A stretch of 6,154 bases of DNA, taken from NCBI GenBank assembly GCA_019100305.1, contig JAHRHW010000278.1, positions 1 to 6,154 on the forward strand, in the 5' to 3' direction. How positions within the stretch are numbered: position 1 is the first letter of the stretch; each line of letters begins with the position of its first letter. This DNA comes from Candidatus Thiodiazotropha taylori. Its GTDB lineage: Bacteria; Pseudomonadota; Gammaproteobacteria; Chromatiales; Chromatiaceae. Below the pieces are notes generated by a model. That model was given only the letters and a program-made list of their open reading frames with translations, was not told where the DNA came from and made no database searches. Below are positions 1-5,375 of this stretch, piece after piece. The position numbers and the translations under genes were made by a program.

Positions 1-596
1 TCGACTTGTGGAGTCTGTTGCCATTGGATCCTATCCTCTGAACGATTCATGCTTCTGATGACCCGAGTTGCACTGATCTGTTTATCCAACCGCCACTCAC
101 AGACGCAACCGACCTGCCAACTGCAGGAGCCTACTACCTCAACTGGAGTCCCATTCGGCTCTGGTTGGCTTGGGCATGCCGACAACTGAGAATATCCGAT
201 AAGAAGTGGCTGCTCCTGTGCACCCTATGACGACAGACAAGCGTGATTTCGACAACTACCTGGTACTTTTCCTCAATGGTCATGAAATAAGCAAAACTGC
301 AGCAGAGTCGGATGTTACCGATTTCTGACAGAGCCGGAAAAGACCCAAGTGGCATATTTTCATCCAGAATCCGGATGGTTAAACACTATTGAAGCACTCC
401 AGCTGGAAGCTAACGTAGTCAGCAAAGAACCCTGCCCACCCTGAGTCGGTTTAATAACCACACGAAAACCGTGTGACTTTAGTGCCATACAAGCTATCCT
501 TAAAAACCATGGAGTCTTAAATATCTCTAACCGTTTCAGATGATGATGACGTTGATCTCGGCCGGTTCTCAACACATCTTAAGGACAGTTAAAACA
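1..596. other. Left-edge region without a supportable gene
   Basis: I see no convincing gene here. Short open frames exist on both strands, including a plus-strand frame open from the left edge to a stop at 187-189 and a minus-strand frame open from about 228 to the edge. None has a recognisable motif, a good ribosome binding site or a protein-like composition. Either edge frame could be the end of a gene lying outside the window. A small inverted repeat (CACACG at 459-464, CGTGTG at 470-475, 5-nt loop) is present. The promoter of the exported-protein gene at 597 should lie in the last 100 bases, but I found no good -35/-10 pair. Confidence 0.5.
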
Positions 597-1568
597 ATGA
601 AGCCTTTAACCTATATGCTACTACCTCTGCTGTTTAGTGTGACCCTGATAGCACAGGCGCAGGGCCTGAAGTATGTGCCACTGCAGGAAAACGGCACAAC
701 CACCGCCTATGTATCAGTACCCGAGAGCTTCAATTGCAATGTCAACATACCCGATACACCAACAGCGCTCTGTGCCGCTGGCGGCTATATCTATCATCTG
801 CATGGCGCCTTCATCTCGAACCCTGTTGATCCAGAGCAGTATTTCAATAATCTGTTACAACAGGTCAGTGCTGAAAACCCCAATGCCAATATCGAGAATC
901 GTTACAGAATATCGAGCATATCCCAATATGTTACACAGCGGGATGCAAACCTGCTGTTCCGCTACGGACAGCAGGTTGTGACCTATGGTTTCGATGTGGT
1001 GGACAAGCAAGACAACCAGAAGAGTTCTGCAGCAGTGACGGTCAGTTCACTACCCAACAACGGGGCTCCTGTAACAATCGTGCAGCTGTATGGAGTTACA
1101 GTGCCTCTGTCTGAGTCCCATGACTATTCACAGATTCAGAATGAACTGGTACGGTTTGCTCAATCCTATCAGTACGACCAGAACTGGCTGCAGGCAGCAA
1201 ATGCCCAACATCTTCAGTTCCAGAGCAATCTAAGTGCAAAAAATCGCGCCTTCCAGCAGAACCAGCAACAGATACACCAATCGAATATGGATGCACTGGA
1301 TAGAAGTCATAACAGTTACATGGAACGCAGCGCGGCTTCGGATCGCTCTCAGAGCGCCTACATTGATTCCATCCATGAAAGACAGCAACTGGTTGATCCC
1401 ACCACGGGCACAAGATATGAAGCTGACGGATACTACGACTACAACTATGTCAATCCGAACGACTCAAGCATCTACTATCGGACCAATGATCCAACGGTCA
1501 ATCCCAATATAAACAACAACCAGGGTGAAGATTACCAACTGCTGCAGGAAAACAATGCAGGCTGGTAG
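597..1568 (+). CDS. Exported Gln/Asn/Tyr-rich protein of unknown function
   Basis: I do not recognise this 323-residue protein. The start at 597 is preferred over the in-frame ATG at 540 because it begins directly with a signal peptide: Lys2, a hydrophobic stretch over about residues 7-19, and a likely signal peptidase I site after Ala-Gln-Ala at 20-22 is approximate. AAGGA lies at 581-585. The mature protein should therefore be periplasmic or secreted. Residues 25-170 look like a mixed globular domain with only two cysteines, Cys47 and Cys59, which could form a disulfide. Residues 180-265 are helical and rich in Gln, Asn and Ser, possibly a coiled coil. The tail (about 266-323) is rich in Tyr, Asp and Asn, with a D-P-T-T-G-T-R-Y-E segment followed by a Y-V-N...T-N-D pattern; I recall similar tails in other proteobacterial hypothetical proteins. 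It converges on the aromatic-degradation genes and probably has no link to them. Confidence 0.85.
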   Translation: MKPLTYMLLPLLFSVTLIAQAQGLKYVPLQENGTTTAYVSVPESFNCNVNIPDTPTALCAAGGYIYHLHGAFISNPVDPEQYFNNLLQQVSAENPNANIENRYRISSISQYVTQRDANLLFRYGQQVVTYGFDVVDKQDNQKSSAAVTVSSLPNNGAPVTIVQLYGVTVPLSESHDYSQIQNELVRFAQSYQYDQNWLQAANAQHLQFQSNLSAKNRAFQQNQQQIHQSNMDALDRSHNSYMERSAASDRSQSAYIDSIHERQQLVDPTTGTRYEADGYYDYNYVNPNDSSIYYRTNDPTVNPNINNNQGEDYQLLQENNAGW

Positions 1569-1577
1569 TTAGTACTC

Positions 1578-1600
1578 ACCCGGCACCTTAATCGCCGGGT
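1578..1600 (+). terminator. Possible terminator of the exported-protein gene
   Basis: A perfect 7-bp inverted repeat, ACCCGGC at 1578-1584 and GCCGGGT at 1594-1600, encloses a 9-nt loop and starts 10 bases after the stop codon at 1568. The position and G+C-rich stem suit an intrinsic terminator. The sequence after it (TGATTGCGACTTC) is only weakly T-rich, so termination efficiency is uncertain. Confidence 0.45.
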
Positions 1601-1684
1601 TGATTGCGACTTCACTGTCTGGGGAAAATTTGCGCACCTGTTAAATCAGTGGTCATGACGATGCATCACATTATTACTAACCTG

Positions 1685-1776
1685 ACCATCCATATTAAAA
1701 CAGATGGTAGCTCAGTAAGCGCCAAGGCGCTTCATAGTGTTTAATCAATGCGTATTAGGTGGGGCCATGCCCCACC
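1685..1776. repeat. Run of three inverted repeats between convergent genes
   Basis: Three separate hairpin-forming segments follow each other. ACCATC (1685-1690) pairs with GATGGT (1703-1708) across 12 nt. AAGCGCC (1717-1723) pairs with GGCGCTT (1726-1732) across 2 nt, so realistically a 6-bp stem with a 4-nt loop. GGTGGGGC (1758-1765) pairs with GCCCCACC (1769-1776) across 3 nt. None is followed by a T-run on either strand, so they are not textbook terminators, although the last could help end transcripts from either side. The rest of the 1569-1883 interval contains no gene that I can see. Function unknown. Confidence 0.5.
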
Positions 1777-1883
1777 AGTCAGGGTTTGAGCAAGCACCAT
1801 TCAGGTCTTTTATTAACCCGGAGACCATCCACAACCATGATCAGACCCTCCGTGTAACTTGTAGCCCCTGGAACCTTTTCACA

Positions 1884-2834
1884 CTACCTATCTCCATCCT
1901 CCAACTGATTAACCAGTAACGCCTGAACCAGTGCAGAGATTGGCGCCTCTTTCCCCAGTCTGCCGCATCGCTCCACCACCACACCGGTGATGGCGTCCAG
2001 CTCCAATGGCCGCCCCTTCTCACGATCCACCAGCATGGAGGTCTTGATGGCATCGAACTGACAGATCAGCTGATACATTTCATCGATATCAGATCGCTGC
2101 AGATCGACACCGTCGGCCTCGGCCGCAAGCGCCACCTCCTCCATCAACTGATAAACTGTGCGGGTCAGTACCGGATCGGTAGTCAGAGTGTGGGTATCCA
2201 GGCCTGTCAAGGCACTCAGCGGATTGACCCCGTTGTTGATCAGCAGCTTTCGCCAAAGTGCCTTTTGAATTGTTTCACTCAATGTGGTTGGTATGCCAGC
2301 CCGATTAAAACAGTCCGCCACACTTTTCAGGTCTCGCTGTGTCCCGGGGTGGTCGATGGCGCACTTCCAGGCACCCATTACGACTTGCGCCACACCGGTG
2401 GCCTCAATTATGCCGGGGCGGATGATATGTCCGCCTATGCGTACTGCGAGTCCACCAATCGTGCGCTGATTGCCAATATGGGCAGCAATGGTAATCTCAT
2501 TATCGACCCCATTCTGCAGTGATAACACTGGCGTGGTGACACCGCTCAACCAGCTTTTGAGACCCTGCATAACTGACTCTGTTGCACCTGCCTTGACCGT
2601 CAGTATCAACAGGTCGAATTCTTCTGCATGGTAACGATCAAGCAGACCCTGCTGATCTACGGCATCGACCTTCGCCTCAAAATGGAATTCCGGATGGTGT
2701 ACCGATAGACCACTGTTTTGAAGTGCTCTCAGATGCTCCCCGCGTGCAAGGTAGAGAACCTGGTGACCGGCAGATTGCAGACGGGCCCCATAGTAACCAC
2801 CAACACCACCTGCACCGAGGATCAAAAACCGCAT
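1884..2834 (-). CDS. Ketopantoate reductase (PanE/ApbA) family oxidoreductase
   Basis: A 316-residue NAD(P)H-dependent 2-oxo acid reductase of the 2-dehydropantoate 2-reductase family, complete in length. The N-terminal Rossmann motif G-A-G-G-V-G-G is at residues 7-13, followed by T-V-K (79-81) and L-Q-N-G-V (106-110). Aligned to Escherichia coli PanE from memory, the active-site residues are all present: Lys196, Asn200 and Asn204 (K176, N180, N184), Ser266 (S244) and Glu278 (E256). A working enzyme is therefore expected. True ketopantoate reductase (pantothenate synthesis) is possible. However, it is the last gene of a ring-cleavage cluster, 12 bases after the tautomerase stop, and many family members are general 2-oxo acid reductases. 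It may act on an oxo acid from the aromatic pathway, which is inference. The ribosome binding site is weak, suggesting translation linked to the tautomerase gene. Confidence 0.9.
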   Translation of the reverse strand: MRFLILGAGGVGGYYGARLQSAGHQVLYLARGEHLRALQNSGLSVHHPEFHFEAKVDAVDQQGLLDRYHAEEFDLLILTVKAGATESVMQGLKSWLSGVTTPVLSLQNGVDNEITIAAHIGNQRTIGGLAVRIGGHIIRPGIIEATGVAQVVMGAWKCAIDHPGTQRDLKSVADCFNRAGIPTTLSETIQKALWRKLLINNGVNPLSALTGLDTHTLTTDPVLTRTVYQLMEEVALAAEADGVDLQRSDIDEMYQLICQFDAIKTSMLVDREKGRPLELDAITGVVVERCGRLGKEAPISALVQALLVNQLEDGDR

Positions 2835-2846
2835 GGTCTCGACTTA

Positions 2847-3044
2847 CTAAGACTTGGTGTCATGCTTGGCAACGGATATCCCTCCGATCGCCCAGTGGGT
2901 TTTCGGAACTTCCTGTATCACGACACGTACCTGCTCCGGTTTAACATTGAGCGTATCGACCACGACCTGTGTGACACCCTGATAAAATGCCTCCTTCTGC
3001 TCCTGGGAGCGCCCTTCCATGATGGTTGCCTGAATCAGTGGCAT
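2847..3044 (-). CDS. 4-oxalocrotonate tautomerase (2-hydroxymuconate tautomerase)
   Basis: A 65-residue protein that converts 2-hydroxymuconate to 2-oxo-3-hexenedioate in the oxalocrotonate branch of catechol meta-cleavage; homologues are XylH and DmpI. After removal of Met, the catalytic Pro1 is exposed. The family pattern E-G-R-S...E-Q-K follows, and Arg11 and Arg39 (in V-R-V) are the known substrate-binding arginines. Position 50, Phe in XylH, is Trp here (H-W-A-I-G-G), a substitution seen in other members. The start at 3044 is chosen over an upstream ATG at 3086 because Pro must be residue 2 and because AGAGAGGT at 3051-3058 is a good ribosome binding site 6 bases away. A gap of 154 bases, without an obvious gene or terminator, separates it from the GlcG-like gene upstream. 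It probably belongs to the same operon. Confidence 0.93.
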   Translation of the reverse strand: MPLIQATIMEGRSQEQKEAFYQGVTQVVVDTLNVKPEQVRVVIQEVPKTHWAIGGISVAKHDTKS

Positions 3045-3198
3045 GAATCGACCTCTCTGTTTGTTGAATGAGTTGCCCAGTCTCACGCATCATCTGCACA
3101 ATGAAAGAGTGGGCGCGGATAAAACACTCTGTCAGATCCACACAACTGACACACGGGAGCTCACTCGAGTACCCCATACTATAAGAGCCAGTTAGACG

Positions 3199-3621
3199 TT
3201 ACAGACCTAATCGCTGCAAACCCGCCCTGGCGCAGATTTCATCCTGCTCTTCGGATCCACCGGAAACACCGATGGCACCGATCACCTGATCATTGCTGAC
3301 AATCGGCAGACCACCGCCGAAAATCACCAGGCGATCCCGGTGCACGATACCTTCACGCAGCTGTGGTATTTCTCGGATTTCATCCATCCATTTACGGGTC
3401 GGAAAGCCAAAGCCCGCAGCCGTATAGGCCTTATCAATGGAGATGCCAATGGAGTGTAGAAATGCACCATTCATACGCTGAAAGGCGAGTAGATTGCCGC
3501 CCTTGTCGACAACCGCGGCATTGATCTTTATCCCCATCTCCTCAGCCCGTTGTAATGCAGCGGCCACCGCATCGGCAGCCGCACGCCAGTGGATCTGTGG
3601 TTCGTTAACCGCCAGTTCCAT
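3199..3621 (-). CDS. GlcG/HbpS-family (haem-degrading domain, DUF336) protein
   Basis: A 140-residue small cytoplasmic protein with the family's three hallmarks: V-V-D-K-G-G-N-L-L-A-F at 37-47, F-G-G-G-L-P-I at 101-107, and G-A-I-G-V-S-G-G-S-E-E-Q-D at 115-127. It has no signal peptide, unlike the secreted HbpS. The family includes GlcG of the glycolate locus and the haem-binding HbpS, and its biochemical role is mostly unsettled. Its start codon shares one base with the dioxygenase stop codon (TGATG), and no separate ribosome binding site is evident, so translation should be coupled to that of the dioxygenase. That tight linkage suggests a function tied to ring cleavage, for example handling of the enzyme's iron or of a reactive product. 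This is inference; no step is established. Confidence 0.88.
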   Translation of the reverse strand: MELAVNEPQIHWRAAADAVAAALQRAEEMGIKINAAVVDKGGNLLAFQRMNGAFLHSIGISIDKAYTAAGFGFPTRKWMDEIREIPQLREGIVHRDRLVIFGGGLPIVSNDQVIGAIGVSGGSEEQDEICARAGLQRLGL

Positions 3622-4547
3622 CAGGTCAGAACCGTTAGAAAGCGATCGTTGAGGGTGCGCTCATAGTAGAAAATACCTTTGCCCACGTGGTCGAAGTCCC
3701 AGCTTCGAACCGGATGGTCGGGGTAGGCAGTATAGCCGCCGGCATAGACCTCGTTTCGGTTACCGGAAGGATCGAAGAAGTAGATGGTCTGTCCACGGGT
3801 GATGCCGTGACGGGTCGGACCGATATCCAGTGAAACGTCATTGATGGAGATGATATCAGCCGCCGCACCCACTTCATTCCAATCCTGCAAAAGGAAGGCC
3901 ACATGGTGCAGCTTGCCTGGCTCCTCATGCTCAACAAAAGCGATATCATGGGCCTTGTTGCTTGCAGTAAGCCAGATGGCAAGGGAACCATCTCCTTCAG
4001 GCAAATCGACCTTCTCAGGCTGATAGAAGTCGAGCACCTCGCAGAAAAACTCCCGTGCCTTACCGATATTGGGTCCATAACAGAGCAGATGATCGAAACG
4101 GCTGGCACCCATACCTTCAGGGCGACGCTGATAGATATCCGGATTATTGATGCCCGGGTGGTCCTCTGCCATATCGATCTGGTGATAGAGTTCGATACGG
4201 TGACCGGTTGGCAGGGTGAAACCGATACGCGGACCGACTCCCGGTTGCTCACCGGCAGGAACATGATCCACCTCCAGTCCCCAGGCAACGATCCTGGGTT
4301 CAATCTCCCGCAGATAATCGTCACTGTCGACTTTGAATGCCACGTAGTCAAGGCCGGCGCTCTCCGCCTGACGTAATACGACGCTATGGTGATCAAACTC
4401 ATCCCAGCCTTTCAGATAGACTCGCCCGTCAGCCTCGGTAGTGACGATGTTGAGCCCAAGAATATTCTGGTAGTGGTTGATGGCTTCACCCATATTCAGT
4501 ACACGAATCTGAATCAGTCCGGGACGTAGTACGCCTTTGAATGCCAT
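3621..4547 (-). CDS. Catechol 2,3-dioxygenase (extradiol, type I)
   Basis: A 308-residue extradiol dioxygenase of the vicinal oxygen chelate superfamily, closely resembling XylE/DmpB in pattern and length (XylE has 307). It cleaves catechol with O2 to 2-hydroxymuconic semialdehyde in the cytoplasm. The Fe(II) ligands are present: His153 (R-F-D-H), His214 (K-L-H-H) and Glu266 (N-R-N-E-V), matching H153, H214 and E265 of XylE. Acid-base and pocket residues His200, His247 and Tyr256 also match. The first half (about 1-145) is the non-catalytic domain; the second carries the metal. The C-terminus ends in the typical F-L-T-V-L-T. A good ribosome binding site, AGAGGA at 4555-4560, lies 7 bases before the ATG. 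It follows the ferredoxin gene by 59 bases, the classic xylT-xylE / dmpQ-dmpB order. Whether the preferred substrate is catechol or a methylcatechol cannot be read from the sequence. Confidence 0.97.
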   Translation of the reverse strand: MAFKGVLRPGLIQIRVLNMGEAINHYQNILGLNIVTTEADGRVYLKGWDEFDHHSVVLRQAESAGLDYVAFKVDSDDYLREIEPRIVAWGLEVDHVPAGEQPGVGPRIGFTLPTGHRIELYHQIDMAEDHPGINNPDIYQRRPEGMGASRFDHLLCYGPNIGKAREFFCEVLDFYQPEKVDLPEGDGSLAIWLTASNKAHDIAFVEHEEPGKLHHVAFLLQDWNEVGAAADIISINDVSLDIGPTRHGITRGQTIYFFDPSGNRNEVYAGGYTAYPDHPVRSWDFDHVGKGIFYYERTLNDRFLTVLT

Positions 4548-4606
4548 ATTGAAATCCTCTCTGTCTGTGTGTAAATCGTATTGTTATTGGACCTTTTAGC
4601 AGGCCC

Positions 4607-4957
4607 TCAGCCGACGGCGGCAACACTCACATCATCTTCAGTCTGGATCAGATGCTCCGAGCTCAAGGCTCTTTCCATTTTTCCCACCACGCTGATCGAT
4701 AGATCACTGGTCGGCGTGCAGCGACAAGCCAGCACGACCCGCTTTGATACATCCGCTTCGCTGATCACGCTGCGGCTCATCTTTGCCTTACTGAACGTTC
4801 CCGAAGTGACCTGAACCCTGCAGACACCACATCCACCACCCCGGCAACCGACGGGGATACCCCGCTTGCCAAGCTGCTCCATCCCCTGTAACAGGGTCTG
4901 CTGCTCGGAGCAGGGATAGATTTCGCTACTGTTTTCGATTGTCACCCGGTATCGCAT
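4607..4957 (-). CDS. XylT/DmpQ-type [2Fe-2S] ferredoxin that reactivates catechol 2,3-dioxygenase
   Basis: A 116-residue plant-type [2Fe-2S] ferredoxin. The cluster ligands are Cys38, Cys43 and Cys46 (C-X4-C-X2-C, in G-C-R-G-G-G-C-G-V-C) and Cys78 (L-A-C-R-C), the usual spacing. XylT, DmpQ and NahT proteins keep catechol 2,3-dioxygenase active by re-reducing its Fe(III) to Fe(II), for instance after inactivation by substituted catechols; the gene order here fits that role. The start at 4957 is preferred to an in-frame ATG at 5014 because AAGGGG (4963-4968 on this strand) is an excellent ribosome binding site 5 bases upstream and the extra 19 residues look unlike the family. It is the first gene of the minus-strand set, behind a sigma-54-type promoter at 5048-5063. 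The tail after residue 80, including V-G-K-M-E-R, is also typical of the family. Confidence 0.94.
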   Translation of the reverse strand: MRYRVTIENSSEIYPCSEQQTLLQGMEQLGKRGIPVGCRGGGCGVCRVQVTSGTFSKAKMSRSVISEADVSKRVVLACRCTPTSDLSISVVGKMERALSSEHLIQTEDDVSVAAVG

Positions 4958-5047
4958 CTGATCCCCTTGTGTTGAACGGTTGATACTAAGTCGACGTTTT
5001 CCGGACCTGCACACTCAGCTGAGAAGCGCAGCCCGTGAAGTGCTTAG

Positions 5048-5063
5048 AGCAGAATGTGTGCCA
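5048..5063 (-). promoter_or_regulatory. Sigma-54 (-24/-12) promoter for the ferredoxin-dioxygenase operon
   Basis: Read on the minus strand the sequence is TGGCACACATTCTGCT. It matches the TGGCAC-N5-TTGCW consensus at every defined base except one (C for the first T of the -12 block), with the invariant GG and GC at the correct 10-base separation. Transcription should start near 5037, leaving a leader of about 80 bases before the ferredoxin ATG. The divergent gene encodes a sigma-54-dependent activator, which strongly supports the call. Confidence 0.8.
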
Positions 5064-5079
5064 TCAAGGCAGCGAGGCG

Positions 5080-5095
5080 TGCACAACGGCTACCA
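5080..5095 (-). promoter_or_regulatory. Weaker second -24/-12-like element
   Basis: On the minus strand TGGTAGCCGTTGTGCA has the invariant GG and GC at the right separation, but it departs from consensus at three positions. It lies 32 bases upstream of the better element at 5048-5063. It is probably a chance match or a minor RNA polymerase binding site. Confidence 0.2.
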
Positions 5096-5153
5096 GCTTG
5101 AGAGGTCGGCCCAGGGGTAGAGCCAGGCAAAAACGGGGAACTCTATCTTTTAT

Positions 5154-5171
5154 TTACTATATGATCACTTT
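5154..5171. repeat. Direct repeat copy 1 with TGATCA core (candidate activator site)
   Basis: TTACTATATGATCACTTT here and TTATTATATGATCACTTT at 5287-5304 agree at 17 of 18 positions, in the same orientation. This copy is about 120-130 bases upstream of the transcription start expected from the sigma-54 element at 5048-5063, the usual distance for DmpR/XylR upstream activating sequences. Those sites, as I recall, contain TGATCA-type half-sites, but this is not a full match to the palindromic consensus. Binding by the adjacent regulator is inferred. Confidence 0.55.
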
Positions 5172-5175
5172 TTTA

Positions 5176-5187
5176 AGGGTTAACCCT
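5176..5187. repeat. Perfect 12-bp palindrome in the divergent control region
   Basis: AGGGTTAACCCT is a perfect 12-bp palindrome 4 bases after the first TGATCA repeat. It stands out as a G+C-containing island within an 80% A+T stretch (5151-5260). It could be a binding site for a dimeric DNA-binding protein. No family consensus is recognised. Confidence 0.4.
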
Positions 5188-5193
5188 AATATT

Positions 5194-5222
5194 TTGTCGT
5201 TATAACAATTAAAATCGATATT
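5194..5222 (+). promoter_or_regulatory. Possible sigma-70 promoter for the regulator gene
   Basis: TTGTCG (5194-5199) and GATATT (5217-5222), separated by 17 bases, each match four of six consensus positions. Transcription would begin near 5229, about 147 bases before the regulator ATG at 5376. The region is very A+T-rich, so chance matches are easy. The A+T-rich DNA between the sigma-54 promoter and the upstream repeats is also where an IHF bending site would be expected, but I found no full IHF consensus. Confidence 0.25.
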
Positions 5223-5286
5223 TATATTTTCAATCGTTATTTTTTACTGCTATTTTTAAATGGCACTGTCACAAAGCAGACAAAAC

Positions 5287-5304
5287 TTATTATATGATCA
5301 CTTT
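5287..5304. repeat. Direct repeat copy 2 with TGATCA core
   Basis: This is the second copy of the 18-bp repeat (17 of 18 identical to 5154-5171), 133 bases from the first. It ends 71 bases before the regulator start codon, so besides possible help in activating the minus-strand operon it could mediate autoregulation. Function inferred from position and conservation only. Confidence 0.5.
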
Positions 5305-5344
5305 CTGATGATATCGTGATTTTCTCATCTCACCATATCGTCAG
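5305..5344. repeat. Imperfect inverted repeat upstream of the regulator
   Basis: CTGATGATATCG (5305-5316) and CCATATCGTCAG (5333-5344) form an inverted repeat matching at 10 of 12 positions with a 16-base spacer. It starts directly after the second TGATCA repeat and lies in the regulator leader. It could be an operator or an RNA hairpin in the 5' leader; no evidence separates these. Confidence 0.3.
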
Positions 5345-5375
5345 CATCCATTTGATACCGGCCTGAGACGACCCT

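Noticed and set aside
134..355. 73-codon minus-strand open frame
   Set aside because: No recognisable motif, Cys/His/Ser-rich composition typical of a chance frame, and no good ribosome binding site.
360..575. 71-codon minus-strand open frame
   Set aside because: No family resemblance; it overlaps the probable promoter region of the exported-protein gene.
1703..1732. tRNA-like D-arm sequence (GGTAGCTCAGT followed by AAGCGCC)
   Set aside because: No T-arm GGTTCGANTCC, no anticodon stem at the expected distance and no pairing acceptor ends.
3106..3130. Hairpin AGAGTG/CACTCT in the gap before the tautomerase as a terminator
   Set aside because: Six-bp stem, 13-nt loop and no T-run; too weak to claim that the operon is split here.
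3635..4402. 255-codon minus-strand open frame inside the dioxygenase gene
   Set aside because: It is a shadow in another frame of a clear catechol 2,3-dioxygenase; the translation is Ser/Arg/Pro-rich without motifs.
5261..5277. TGGCAC followed by GC on the plus strand as a sigma-54 promoter for the regulator
   Set aside because: The GC lies two bases too far away and the -12 block (CAAAGC) does not match TTGCW.
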